64,000 nucleotides of DNA from Sphingobacterium olei (GCF_005048855.1 NZ_SUME01000002.1:186001-250000); one strand, 5' to 3'. Shown: positions 36,097-45,150, counted from the stretch's first letter. Translations and numbers: made by a program. Notes: a model not told the origin generated them from the sequence alone.

Positions 36097-37230
36097 CTAA
36101 CAAACGGTTAAATAAGCATATGAATACGTAAATCGTGCACTTTCGGGAACACACAGATAGATGTGCTGCCCTTTTTTTAGCTTGCCCGAATTTACGAGTT
36201 CTTCTAACATAAGATACACCGACCCTGCCCCTACATTTCCTATGGTCTTCAAATTCAAAAACCATTTCTCCCGCGTAAACTCGAGTCCCGCGTTCACTAA
36301 TCGTTCGTAAAGTCCATCTACAAAATAGTGCGAGGAGACGTGCGGCAAAATATAATCTATATCATTTGGCGTGATATGATGTTTTGCCAGCGCATGTTTG
36401 GTGCTTTCCACCCCTTTATCCAGGATATATTTATCCAATAACTTGGTATCCTGCTTCACCGCAAAAATGGATTGATTCAACCACTCTTCAGCAGGATAAT
36501 CACTGAATGATTTTAAGGAGCCATCTTCTTGTTTTTCCGAGCCAGCATACATACACACCTCCAGTTCATGCGCATACGAGTACCCTTCTATCCATTCAAT
36601 TTTTAACGGCAATTCCCCTTTCGGTTTATTTTGCAATAAGAACGCACCAGCACCATCGGAAAGCATCCAACGCAAAAAATCTTTATTGAATGCGATAATA
36701 GGTTGCTCCTCCAATTCCTTAAGATTTTCAACCTCCTTATTGAAATGATCGGCTAACATCCACGAAGACATTCGCTCCGACCCCGTACACACCGCATTGG
36801 TCGTGTTTCCGGACTTTACAGAAAGATAGCCAAATTTCAATGCGTTCATACCCGCACAGCAATTTCCGGAGGCGGAATTCACTTCTGATTGGCCATTTTT
36901 CAATTCGCCATGAACCATTACCGCGTGAGAAGGCATCAAATAATCTGGAGAAGATGTACCACAGGAAATCAATTCGATTTGATCGCCAGAAAATTCATCA
37001 TCCAATAGATTACGAATTGCATTAGCCGTCAGCTCTACATTTGTGTGAGTTGGCTTCCCCTCTTTAGTAAGTGCGTAATATCGGGTCTCTATACCATTAT
37101 TTCGCAACACAATCCGTCTTGCTTTCGATTCGCGGTCATTAATCTTTCCTAGATAATCCTCCATTTCGTCATTAGAAATAGGATCATTAGGCAAAAATTT
37201 ACTGATTCTATTAATATATACTTCGTTCAT
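36097..37230 (-). CDS. darB: dialkylresorcinol ketosynthase DarB (KAS III-like)
   Basis: This 377-residue KAS III-fold enzyme matches my recall of DarB from flexirubin clusters (MNEVYINRISKFLPNDPIS). The active Cys lies in SGNCCAGMNAL, the His in LPHVSSHYF and the Asn in NLKTIGNVGAGS. DarB condenses a beta-ketoacyl-ACP with an unsaturated acyl-ACP to a 1,3-cyclohexanedione, which DarA then aromatises. It sits 1 bp from darA. Identification rests on sequence recall plus the TAL and DarA neighbours; a search would settle it. Confidence 0.88.
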   Translation of the reverse strand: MNEVYINRISKFLPNDPISNDEMEDYLGKINDRESKARRIVLRNNGIETRYYALTKEGKPTHTNVELTANAIRNLLDDEFSGDQIELISCGTSSPDYLMPSHAVMVHGELKNGQSEVNSASGNCCAGMNALKFGYLSVKSGNTTNAVCTGSERMSSWMLADHFNKEVENLKELEEQPIIAFNKDFLRWMLSDGAGAFLLQNKPKGELPLKIEWIEGYSYAHELEVCMYAGSEKQEDGSLKSFSDYPAEEWLNQSIFAVKQDTKLLDKYILDKGVESTKHALAKHHITPNDIDYILPHVSSHYFVDGLYERLVNAGLEFTREKWFLNLKTIGNVGAGSVYLMLEELVNSGKLKKGQHIYLCVPESARFTYSYAYLTVC

Positions 37231-38136
37231 TTAAACTCCTAGATAATGTGCTCTGTCTTTTTTAATTTTTATAAAATATAGTGCCGGATATAATATTAAT
37301 TCTATAACAAATACAATCGGTGACAACACATACAATGCCAATATCACATAATATTTAAACATCGTTACCAATGCTTTCCTCTTTTTAGGATTCCTTAAAA
37401 TCAATTTGGACCAAATATCAAACATACGGTTACCTTTTTGATCCATCGAAACCAAGAAGAAGCTAAATTTTACCGCCCCATTCTCTACCAATTCATTTTG
37501 CAGCTTTTCAAAATTACCATTTTTTAAATAGGGAATAATTATTCTACCAAATTTTGCTGAACTTTTAATTTCCTCCTCGGAAACTCCCGGCATCGGAAAA
37601 ACTCCAAAAGCTTTCTTTTTCACTCCTGAAAATAACCAGTCTACAATGGTAATGACAGAGATTAAATTGGGATGCCGATCCGTTAGCGCAATGTTCCCGA
37701 CTAACACACCTCCATTGGATACGATCAGCGTTTTTACCTTATCCTGCGCTTTTGCCCACATGTTACGGGTTCCGCTTACCGTAATGATCGACCTTCCCTT
37801 AAGCAAAGGCATGGCATATCTACTTTTCAAAAAAGAATTGATGGGAATAGAAGGACTCAGATACCATACCTGATAGTGAAACAATACTAAATCGTATTCT
37901 TTTTCCATAACACTTGGAGAAGGCGGGTGAATTTCTTCGGGAATCTGTTGAAATGTCTCGGGGAAAGTATTGAAAAATGCACTTCCTGTCCAGGGGAAAG
38001 GAAAGGAATGCACCATTTTTATCTCATAAACATCTACATTGATCTCCGGATCGGCTAGCATTGGACCACAAATAGATTGTGCAATTTCCTGCAGTTGTCC
38101 AGACTGACTAAAGTAGATTACTAAAACGTTCTTCAT
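37231..38136 (-). CDS. darA: dialkylresorcinol-forming enzyme DarA (aromatase, flavodoxin-like)
   Basis: This 301-residue protein has an N-terminal flavodoxin-like start, MKNVLVIYFSQSGQLQE, and a C-terminal hydrophobic stretch (about 250-285) suggesting membrane attachment. It resembles proteins annotated as dialkylresorcinol condensing enzyme DarA, which oxidise the cyclohexanedione made by DarB to a dialkylresorcinol. The gene adjoins darB directly (37230/37231). The flavin-binding fold would supply the oxidant. Assignment comes from sequence recall and from context. Confidence 0.82.
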   Translation of the reverse strand: MKNVLVIYFSQSGQLQEIAQSICGPMLADPEINVDVYEIKMVHSFPFPWTGSAFFNTFPETFQQIPEEIHPPSPSVMEKEYDLVLFHYQVWYLSPSIPINSFLKSRYAMPLLKGRSIITVSGTRNMWAKAQDKVKTLIVSNGGVLVGNIALTDRHPNLISVITIVDWLFSGVKKKAFGVFPMPGVSEEEIKSSAKFGRIIIPYLKNGNFEKLQNELVENGAVKFSFFLVSMDQKGNRMFDIWSKLILRNPKKRKALVTMFKYYVILALYVLSPIVFVIELILYPALYFIKIKKDRAHYLGV

Positions 38137-38145
38137 CTGCTGTTA

Positions 38146-39024
38146 CTATTTTCTCTTCCAAAAATCAAAGAAATTAAACCATTGTAAGGGATATTTTCTT
38201 ACTATTTTTTCTACACTCGCCGTGTATGCTCTCAGTACCGATTGTGCATCCCTACGTTTGACACCTTCCGCCACACGCGCATACAAATGATAGTGGAGAT
38301 TAGATTCCTTCATCACATATACAAAGATCACAGGCACACCCAAGCGAGACGCCAAATGAAATGGTCCTGCCGGAAAAATAGCGCTCTTACCTAAAAGCTC
38401 TCCTTCCAGCACTTTAGATCCATCAAAATAGCGGTCTCCCGTAAAACATATTAATTCATTATTCGATAGCGCATCATTTATATCAAATACATGCGACAAG
38501 TCGTCTTTAATAAAGATATATTTAATCGTGGATTTATCGGCAATACTTTGCAGATATTCTTTGATGATTGAGACTTCCTGGTCTACCGTAACCTGATTGA
38601 TTTGAAAATCTACATTAAGTTCAGAAAAAAAACGTTCGGAAATTTCAAAATTACCAACATGTGCACTAATTAAAATGCCTCCCTTTTTCTCTTCCAACGC
38701 TTGTTTTAAGTGCTCGATGCCGTCAAACTCGTATGTAAAACGGTTCCTCAATCCTGAAGAGATGGCTACTTTGTCTATGATAGTCTGTCCGAATACGAAG
38801 TAAGTCTGGTAAACTTTCCAGAAAGACGTCCATCTTGAAAAACCTTGACGTTTATGGAGATAGTAGAAAATTTCTTTAAAGTTAGCCGGGTAGAAAATGA
38901 AATAATAAAATGCCACAAAAACAAGAAGTCCGTAAGCAGTACGGACGCCAAGTTTTCTGATCAAGAAAACAAATATTTTATAGCCAAGGAGTGTTCCTTT
39001 AGACTTTCCGTCCCATTGGCTCAT
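38146..39024 (-). CDS. lysophospholipid acyltransferase family (LpxL/HtrB-like) protein
   Basis: This 292-residue membrane-associated acyltransferase has the HxxxxE catalytic motif in HVGNFE and the C-terminal FPAGPFHLASRLGVPVIFVYV block of LpxL-type enzymes. Flexirubin clusters usually include one; aryl-polyene systems use a related enzyme to join the polyene to a lipid or resorcinol. The gene follows the first ACP gene by 11 bp. It probably takes an acyl-ACP as donor. Confidence 0.85.
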   Translation of the reverse strand: MSQWDGKSKGTLLGYKIFVFLIRKLGVRTAYGLLVFVAFYYFIFYPANFKEIFYYLHKRQGFSRWTSFWKVYQTYFVFGQTIIDKVAISSGLRNRFTYEFDGIEHLKQALEEKKGGILISAHVGNFEISERFFSELNVDFQINQVTVDQEVSIIKEYLQSIADKSTIKYIFIKDDLSHVFDINDALSNNELICFTGDRYFDGSKVLEGELLGKSAIFPAGPFHLASRLGVPVIFVYVMKESNLHYHLYARVAEGVKRRDAQSVLRAYTASVEKIVRKYPLQWFNFFDFWKRK

Positions 39025-39035
39025 ATTATATTCAA

Positions 39036-39284
39036 TTATTTCGCCGCGATCTTCTTTTCAATCACATTATAAAAATCTTGGAAGGTCGTCATACCCGAAA
39101 AGTCAGCTTCTCCCAATTTAACTCCAAAATTTGATTCGATCAAAACGACTAAATCCACATAGTCTAAACTATCCAAATCTAATGATTCCTTTAATGGGGC
39201 ACCTGGTTTAATCACCTCTTCATCCACCTCAAATTCTTCAATCAATATGTCGTTTATTTTCTGCTTAATATCTGTATTACTCAT
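39036..39284 (-). CDS. acyl carrier protein (first ACP of the pigment cluster)
   Basis: This 82-residue ACP has the phosphopantetheine site LDLDSLDYVDLV. It lies directly next to the ketosynthase gene at 39285 (no spacer) and upstream of the acyltransferase. The sequence differs from the second ACP at 29384, for example in the helix II partner surface, so the two may serve different chains (aryl polyene and alkylresorcinol). Confidence 0.93.
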   Translation of the reverse strand: MSNTDIKQKINDILIEEFEVDEEVIKPGAPLKESLDLDSLDYVDLVVLIESNFGVKLGEADFSGMTTFQDFYNVIEKKIAAK

Positions 39285-40505
39285 TTATTTAAATCTCTTA
39301 ACCACTATCGCTGAATTGGTACCACCGAATCCAAAAGAATTAGACAAATATATGTCAAATTCTTTTTTAATTGTTGTAGAAACTAAATTTAATTCTTTAA
39401 CGTCATCATCTGGCGATTCCAGATTAATATTAGGTGCTATGAAACCGTTTTGAAGCATCAATGTTGAATATACAATTTCACTTGCCCCTGCCATCCAACA
39501 TTCATGCCCAGTCATTGATTTAGTAGAACTTACATAAGGCTTTTTACCAAAAACCTCCAAAATAGCTTTTGCCTCATTGGCATCTCCCAGTGGCGTGGAT
39601 GTGGCATGCGCATTGATATACTCCACTTGTTCAGGGAATATACCAGCCTGTTCAAGGGCACGACGCATGGCAATAGTCGGGCCTTCGATATTTGGTGTGG
39701 AAATATGTCCACCATTTGATGAAAAACCATATCCCACTACTTCAGCAATAATAGGAGCGCCACGGCTTACAGCAGATTCGTAACTTTCTAAAATGATTGT
39801 TGCTGCCCCTCCACTCGGAACAAGCCCCGTTCGGTGCACATCAAATGGACGGGAAGCTTTTTGAGGATGATCGATATCCGTTGCAAACACGCCTAATCCA
39901 TCAAAGCTTGCCATTGCATAGGGGTTTATTTCCTGTGCACCTCCACAAATAATAACGTCCTGAAGTCCTTGTTTAATAAACATGAACCCGAGGCCTATTG
40001 CGTGAGAACCACTTGCACAGGCGGCACTGATGCTCATGTTAACGCCCTTTAATCCGAGAATGGTCGCTAAATTCATGGTTACAGTGGAGTTCATTGATCT
40101 GAAGATAGCGCCAGAGCCAATTAATTGGGTGTCCTTCTTTTCCCTAGCAATATCTGTTGCTTCGATAACGGCCTTCGAAACGCTATCGTTTCCAAATAAT
40201 ATCCCGACTTCGTTATGCTCAAAATAAGACATGTCAATACCGGAATTTTGTAAGGCCTCCATCGTAGCCATGTACGCATATTCGGATTCTTCGCCCATAC
40301 TGATTCGCTGACGACGACTTAATATCTTTTTCAGGTCGGGAGCTGGAACCATCCCTGTAAGTGGTGATTTAAATCCAAAAGAAATCCGCTCCGGGTCGAC
40401 CACAATACCGGATTTACCTTCAAAAAGCGATTTCGTTACCTCGGCTAAATTTGTTCCTATACAGGAATAGATGCCCATTCCTGTAATCACGACCCGTTTA
40501 TCCAT
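39285..40505 (-). CDS. beta-ketoacyl-ACP synthase (third ketosynthase)
   Basis: This 406-residue FabF-like enzyme has the catalytic Cys in SAACASGSHAIG and His residues in NAHATSTPLGD and MTGHECWMAGA. It lies directly before the ACP gene and after fabG, which suggests it is the main elongating synthase of this half of the cluster. It is not linked to a degenerate partner as the KS at 28005 is. Active-site complete. Confidence 0.9.
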   Translation of the reverse strand: MDKRVVITGMGIYSCIGTNLAEVTKSLFEGKSGIVVDPERISFGFKSPLTGMVPAPDLKKILSRRQRISMGEESEYAYMATMEALQNSGIDMSYFEHNEVGILFGNDSVSKAVIEATDIAREKKDTQLIGSGAIFRSMNSTVTMNLATILGLKGVNMSISAACASGSHAIGLGFMFIKQGLQDVIICGGAQEINPYAMASFDGLGVFATDIDHPQKASRPFDVHRTGLVPSGGAATIILESYESAVSRGAPIIAEVVGYGFSSNGGHISTPNIEGPTIAMRRALEQAGIFPEQVEYINAHATSTPLGDANEAKAILEVFGKKPYVSSTKSMTGHECWMAGASEIVYSTLMLQNGFIAPNINLESPDDDVKELNLVSTTIKKEFDIYLSNSFGFGGTNSAIVVKRFK

Positions 40506-40511
40506 AATTAC

Positions 40512-41243
40512 TTAAGAATAAATACCTCCGTTAATATTAATAACTTCACCTGTAATATAGCTAGATTTTTTTGAAGCCAAAAAAGAAACTAGGTCTGCTA
40601 CCTCTTCAGCCTCTCCAAAACGATTCGCCGGAATCATCTTTACGAGTTCCTTTTCATCCATATCCGCGGTCATATCGGTACGTATAAATCCTGGAGCCAC
40701 TGCGTTGACTGTGATATTTCGTTTAGCAACTTCTTGCGCAAGCGCCTTCGTAGCGCCTATAATTCCGGCTTTCGCTGCCGAATAGTTCGTTTGTCCTGCG
40801 GTACCCTTCACCCCCGACACGGATACAATATTAATAATACGCCCATAACGGTTACGCAGCATTTTTTGGATAAAGAAATTTGTAACATGAAAAAAGCCAT
40901 TAAGCGAAATATCGAGTACCGATTGCCAGTCTGCTTTTTTCATCCACATGAATAAACCATCCCGCGCTATACCTGCATTATTAACGATGACTTCAACAAC
41001 AGCTTCCGGGTTTCTATCAACCCAAGATTGTAATGCTGTTTCTACCGCTTCGGAATCCGACACATCAAATTTTAGTATCTCTCCTTTGCCACCAGCTCCT
41101 TCAACTAGTGATAGGCATTGCTTCGCTGCTTCCTCATTACCTTGATAATTAATCAAGATGTAATAGTCAGAATCTGCGGCCAATTTTTCACAAATTGCGC
41201 GTCCTATCCCTCTAGAACCTCCCGTTACTAATGCACAGATCAT
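40512..41243 (-). CDS. 3-oxoacyl-ACP reductase FabG-like (SDR)
   Basis: This 243-residue short-chain dehydrogenase has the NADPH motif TGGSRGIG, NNAG, and the catalytic Ser-Tyr-Lys in VSGVKGTAGQTNYSAAK. It reduces 3-oxoacyl-ACP in each elongation round. It lies 10 bp after the ammonia-lyase gene and 6 bp before the ketosynthase gene. No enoyl-ACP reductase gene is near, which fits polyene formation. The housekeeping fabG is probably elsewhere. Confidence 0.9.
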   Translation of the reverse strand: MICALVTGGSRGIGRAICEKLAADSDYYILINYQGNEEAAKQCLSLVEGAGGKGEILKFDVSDSEAVETALQSWVDRNPEAVVEVIVNNAGIARDGLFMWMKKADWQSVLDISLNGFFHVTNFFIQKMLRNRYGRIINIVSVSGVKGTAGQTNYSAAKAGIIGATKALAQEVAKRNITVNAVAPGFIRTDMTADMDEKELVKMIPANRFGEAEEVADLVSFLASKKSSYITGEVININGGIYS

Positions 41244-41253
41244 ACTGATAAAT

Positions 41254-42771
41254 TTACTTCATTAAATATTCCTTTACCGCTTTAATAGCCGGGTAAAGCG
41301 GTTTGTCATCTGAAAAGACCGGAATAATCTGACGAATATCCTCATATATCTTTTTCGTTCTTGAAGATACTAAATTTTGATAAGATAAAATGTCAACAGC
41401 TTGTGCCAAAGATATCATTTGAATCGCCAAAACCTCATAGGCATTGATAATGACTTTATGGGTGATCATGGCCGCATTTGTACCCATACTTACAATATCC
41501 TGATTATCGTTATTATTCGGAATACTATGCACATACATCGAATTGGATAACGTTTGGTTTTCGGCTGTCGTTGATGTAGCTGTAAATTGCGCCCCTTGCA
41601 TTCCGAAATTAAAACCCAATTTCCCCATATTCACAAATGGAGGAAGGATCTCGTTTATTTTTGAATTCATCAAGTAATTCAGCTGACGTTCAGACAACAT
41701 AGTCAGACGGGTAATGGCCAACTTTAATTTATCCATTTCGAGAGAAATATAGTCTCCATGAAAGTTCCCCCCGTGATACACATTTTCATCTTCTACTGAA
41801 ATAATGGGGTTATCACTTACCGAATTAACTTCATTTTCCAACACGCTGCCCACACCACCGATTGTTTCCAAAATAGGTCCCAAAATCTGTGGTACACAAC
41901 GAAGTGAATAATATTCCTGTACCTTATCTTTAAAAATCTCTTCAAGATTATTGCCCGAGTATAAATCATCTTCACGTTTACGGATCAGCTGACTGTCACT
42001 GAGATGTTCGCGCATCATGCGGGCAATATCCTGTTGACCTTGATGCTTTTTGACTTCATTGAGCGTAGTCGAGTAATGATCATCATGAGCTTTCGCCAAT
42101 TCATTCATAATAGACGACATCTCCACCGACCATTTCAACAATTTCTTCGCATGAAAATAGTTGACTAATCCTGCACCAGTCATCACCGAAGTCCCATTAA
42201 TCAACGAAATACCTTCACGAATGACAACCTCGATTGGCGCTAACCCTAATTCGGCAAACACAGTCGCTGTTTCCCTTCTTTGACCTTTGTAGATCACTTC
42301 ACCTTCGCCAATCAGCGTAAGTGCCAAATGAGCAAGCTGGACTAAATCGCCGCTTGCTCCTACACCTCCATGTGCAAAGATCACCGGTGTGATGTCCAGA
42401 TTAATAAAATCCTGTAGCCGTTCAACAACACTGATATGAATACCTGATTTACCTTTTGAAATATTGCTTAGACGAGTTAGCATTGCGGCCTTCACCACAT
42501 CCGGCGGCAACAATTCCCCAGTACCTGCAGAGTGGCTGCGAATCAAATTATATTGTAATTGAATGCGGTCAGAATCTTGGATCCGGTATTGAGCCATGGG
42601 GCCAAATCCGGTATTGATACCATAGATTATTTTATTTTCGATGAATGATTTTAAAAAATCGTGACTTTTTTTCACGACTTTGCATGTTTCTTCAGAAATA
42701 GTAACTTCTTGTTGACCCAGTAAAATATTTGAGAACCCTTCCAGAGTCAATTCTTTATTGATGGCAATCAT
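41254..42771 (-). CDS. tyrosine (aromatic amino acid) ammonia-lyase, MIO family
   Basis: This 505-residue protein carries the Ala-Ser-Gly triad (139-141) that forms the MIO electrophile within GGVGASGDLVQLAHLAL. It closely resembles the flavobacterial tyrosine ammonia-lyase I recall (about 506 residues; NTGFGPMAQYR, LIRSHSAGTG, SIPNNNDNQDIVSMG). The enzyme makes 4-coumarate, the aryl starter of flexirubin polyenes. It is the first gene of the minus-strand cluster, with the divergent promoter region upstream. Histidase activity is less likely given the cluster. Confidence 0.9.
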   Translation of the reverse strand: MIAINKELTLEGFSNILLGQQEVTISEETCKVVKKSHDFLKSFIENKIIYGINTGFGPMAQYRIQDSDRIQLQYNLIRSHSAGTGELLPPDVVKAAMLTRLSNISKGKSGIHISVVERLQDFINLDITPVIFAHGGVGASGDLVQLAHLALTLIGEGEVIYKGQRRETATVFAELGLAPIEVVIREGISLINGTSVMTGAGLVNYFHAKKLLKWSVEMSSIMNELAKAHDDHYSTTLNEVKKHQGQQDIARMMREHLSDSQLIRKREDDLYSGNNLEEIFKDKVQEYYSLRCVPQILGPILETIGGVGSVLENEVNSVSDNPIISVEDENVYHGGNFHGDYISLEMDKLKLAITRLTMLSERQLNYLMNSKINEILPPFVNMGKLGFNFGMQGAQFTATSTTAENQTLSNSMYVHSIPNNNDNQDIVSMGTNAAMITHKVIINAYEVLAIQMISLAQAVDILSYQNLVSSRTKKIYEDIRQIIPVFSDDKPLYPAIKAVKEYLMK

Positions 42772-42827
42772 TAATAGTGATTATTATAACTTTTCAAACT
42801 TAAGATTATCTTCTTTTCGGTTAAGAT

Positions 42828-42873
42828 AATATGTTACTTTTGCTCTCGCTTTGCATCGCAAAAGTAACATATT
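42828..42873. promoter_or_regulatory. symmetrical divergent promoter/operator of the pigment cluster
   Basis: Perfect 16-bp arms (42828-42843 and 42858-42873) flank a 14-bp spacer. Each arm contains TACTTTTG, a match to the Bacteroidota -7 box TAnnTTTG, so a box faces each way (42835-42842 on plus; 42866-42859 on minus). It lies between the lyase start (42771) and the flavoprotein start (42893). A regulator binding the palindrome could control both. Confidence 0.6.
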
Positions 42874-42892
42874 TAAATTTAATTCTTTAGGA

Positions 42893-44155
42893 ATGAGTAT
42901 AAGTGATGTTGATATTTTAATCATTGGCGCCGGTCCCTCCGGGTGTGTTGCCGCAGGGTATCTACAAAAGCAGGGAGCAAAAATAAAAGTAGTTGAAAAA
43001 ACAAAATTTCCTCGCTTGGTTGTCGGCGAAAGCCTAATCCCCCGTGTGATGGACCATTTTGATGAAGCAGGATTGTTTGATGATCTGAATATGCAAAACT
43101 TTCAACCAAAACCCGGAGCACGTTTTATTAAGGGGGATATTATCAGTATTTTTGATTTCAGCAGGAAATTTGGTGACGGTTGGGACTGGACATGGCAAAT
43201 TCCACGAGCAGACTTTGACCAAGTCATGGCAAATTCCCTTATAAAAAAGGGAGTAGATATCGCATTTGAAACTACTGTTACCGATATTACATTTCAGGGA
43301 ACAGATTCTATAACAACCCTGGTTGATAAAAAAGGAAATTCGTCTCAAATCAAAGCCAAATTTGTCATTGACTCTAGTGGATATGGCCGTGTATTGCCGC
43401 GGCTACTACACTTAGACAAACCTTCTCAACTCAACCCACATTCCGCTATTTTCTCGCATGTAAATGACATCAACAGACCGGAAGGTACAGAAGGCACACA
43501 GATCTCATTCGATGTTCTAGACACCGAAGTCTGGTTATGGGTTATTCCTTTTTCCAATGGAAACACGAGCCTTGGAATTGTAGCAAACACGGATTTTATC
43601 GACAAACTATCTACTGATGGTGATACGACCGCAGCATTGCGTAAAGCGATCCAACTATCTGATTTTTACGTGCAACGTTTTGCAAATACCTCATTTTTAT
43701 TCGATCCTGTTCATCTGAAAAATTATTCAGCTGCAGTAACCAAAATGTACGGCGAAGGATTTGCACTAACCGGCAACAGTTCAGAATTTTTGGATCCGGT
43801 ATTTTCTTCGGGAGTTTGTTTTGCAACCGAGTCGGGGATTTTAGCTGCTAAACTAGCTTGGAAACAAATCAACGGCGAAAACGTCAATTGGGAGCAAGAT
43901 TTTGCAGCATATATGCAAAGTGGAATAGACGTATTCACGACCTACGTAAAGGAATGGTACACCGGAAACCTACAAACCTTATTTTTTCATCGACCTGAAA
44001 ATCAAGACGTGAAGGAGAAAATATGTGCTGTACTTGCTGGATATGTCTGGAACGAAGAAAATCCGTTCGTCAAAAAACATGATAGGGTGATCCGAAGTAT
44101 GGCTTATCTTCTAAAAAACAATCCTGCTGCGTTCAAAGAAGTAATCGGCGAATAA
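42893..44155 (+). CDS. FAD-dependent halogenase-like oxidoreductase
   Basis: This flavoprotein of about 420 residues starts MSISDVDILIIGAG, with the Rossmann GAGPSG motif. It has FPRLVVGESLIP, which recalls the FPRFHIGESLLP block of PltA/CmlS-type halogenases, and two WxWxIP sequences, WTWQIP and WLWVIP; the latter motif marks flavin-dependent halogenases. I chose ATG 42893; a TTG at 42851 lies within the promoter palindrome. No flavin reductase is in the window. Some flexirubins are chlorinated, so halogenation or another ring oxidation is possible. Monooxygenase activity cannot be excluded. Confidence 0.78.
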   Translation: MSISDVDILIIGAGPSGCVAAGYLQKQGAKIKVVEKTKFPRLVVGESLIPRVMDHFDEAGLFDDLNMQNFQPKPGARFIKGDIISIFDFSRKFGDGWDWTWQIPRADFDQVMANSLIKKGVDIAFETTVTDITFQGTDSITTLVDKKGNSSQIKAKFVIDSSGYGRVLPRLLHLDKPSQLNPHSAIFSHVNDINRPEGTEGTQISFDVLDTEVWLWVIPFSNGNTSLGIVANTDFIDKLSTDGDTTAALRKAIQLSDFYVQRFANTSFLFDPVHLKNYSAAVTKMYGEGFALTGNSSEFLDPVFSSGVCFATESGILAAKLAWKQINGENVNWEQDFAAYMQSGIDVFTTYVKEWYTGNLQTLFFHRPENQDVKEKICAVLAGYVWNEENPFVKKHDRVIRSMAYLLKNNPAAFKEVIGE

Positions 44156-44204
44156 GTAATACATGAAAAAAGCAGATCTATTATCTGCTTTTTTCATGTA
44201 TTAC
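44156..44204. terminator. bidirectional terminator
   Basis: Perfect 22-bp arms (44156-44177 and 44183-44204) are separated by a 5-nt loop and contain GAAAAAAGCAGAT / ATCTGCTTTTTTC. A run of A on one side and T on the other serves both strands. It lies between the convergent flavoprotein gene and the TIM-barrel gene. Confidence 0.9.
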
Positions 44205-44209
44205 ACTAT

Positions 44210-45064
44210 TTACAATATCGCTCGTAAATTTGCTGCGCTTTGTTTTACATCGTCTTTGTTATTCTCCCAATTGTACTCATACTCTGCGGAGAGCATCCCC
44301 GAAAACTTCTGACGTTTTAACTCGTTAACAACTTCCTGAAGCGGAAGTTTTCCTGTTCCCCAATGCACGTCATGTGCTTTTTTATCTCCAAAAGTATTCA
44401 AATCCTTAAAATGTAAATGAAAAAGACGACCCTCCAGTTGTTTTAAACATGCTACCGGATCTAACCCTGAACGCATCCAATGGCCAACATCAGCTGCCGC
44501 TCCCATACGACTGCTTCTACCGTTCAGCGAAGCGAGGACAACATCCGGTGTCCAATATTTCGAGGGTTGGGGATGATTATGAAGTGCTGCCTTAATATCG
44601 TATTTATCACACAATCTAGAAATAATATCCAAATGTTCCTCTGCAGGCTCGACATTTAGCACTTTTACGCCCATATCTTTAGCGAATTGGAAAACCTTTT
44701 CCCACTCTTCCTCATTTTTAGCACCTACCACCCCGAAAGCGTGTAGGGTAATATTCTTTTTCTTTAACAAATCCTTTACCAATTTTCTTCCTGATTCCGA
44801 AAGTCCATATCCCATTTGTTCGGTACTTCCTGCACCAATTATTTGACCCGGAAAAGCTTCTACATAACGTAAGTCGCAACTATCAATTTTGTCCAAAGCT
44901 TCTGCAAAGGTGAAAAGCTTGAATGTGTAGGCCTGCGAACCTAATTTCCAATCTAGTTTTTCCTCTGGATTTGCGTTAGAAAAATTTTTAGTAGAAGAGC
45001 ACGATGTCGTCGAGATGGCAAGACACCATACGATCAATAGGTTTAGAAAGGTTGATTTTATCAT
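44210..45064 (-). CDS. sugar phosphate isomerase/epimerase-like lipoprotein
   Basis: This 284-residue protein has a lipoprotein signal (lipobox ISTTSC followed by SSTKN), then an AP-endonuclease-2-type TIM barrel (QAYTFKLFTFAEALDKI ... LHFKDLNTFG). Metal ligands are suggested by E-containing VEPAEEH, HNHPQPSKY, DVGHWMRSG and LHFKD. Such exported isomerase-like proteins are frequent in Bacteroidota. Substrate unknown. It stands alone, with a promoter-type spacer upstream. Confidence 0.8.
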   Translation of the reverse strand: MIKSTFLNLLIVWCLAISTTSCSSTKNFSNANPEEKLDWKLGSQAYTFKLFTFAEALDKIDSCDLRYVEAFPGQIIGAGSTEQMGYGLSESGRKLVKDLLKKKNITLHAFGVVGAKNEEEWEKVFQFAKDMGVKVLNVEPAEEHLDIISRLCDKYDIKAALHNHPQPSKYWTPDVVLASLNGRSSRMGAAADVGHWMRSGLDPVACLKQLEGRLFHLHFKDLNTFGDKKAHDVHWGTGKLPLQEVVNELKRQKFSGMLSAEYEYNWENNKDDVKQSAANLRAIL

Positions 45065-45099
45065 GATTGGGGTTTAAGTATTAAAACTTCTAAAGTAAT

Positions 45100-45137
45100 A
45101 AAAAACGCTAAGAAATAGGAATTTCTTAGCGTTTTTT
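45100..45137 (-). terminator. rho-independent terminator of gltX
   Basis: Perfect 17-bp arms (45100-45116, 45121-45137) with a 4-nt loop AGGA contain ACGCTAAGAAAT / ATTTCTTAGCGT. It lies 14 bp after the gltX stop. The A/T tails let it act on both strands, but only gltX runs into it from the upstream side. Confidence 0.9.
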
Positions 45138-45150
45138 ATCATGTGATAAT

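Noticed and set aside
41254-42771. Calling the MIO lyase histidase (hutH)
   Set aside because: No other hut gene is near, and sequence and cluster context match the flavobacterial tyrosine ammonia-lyase.
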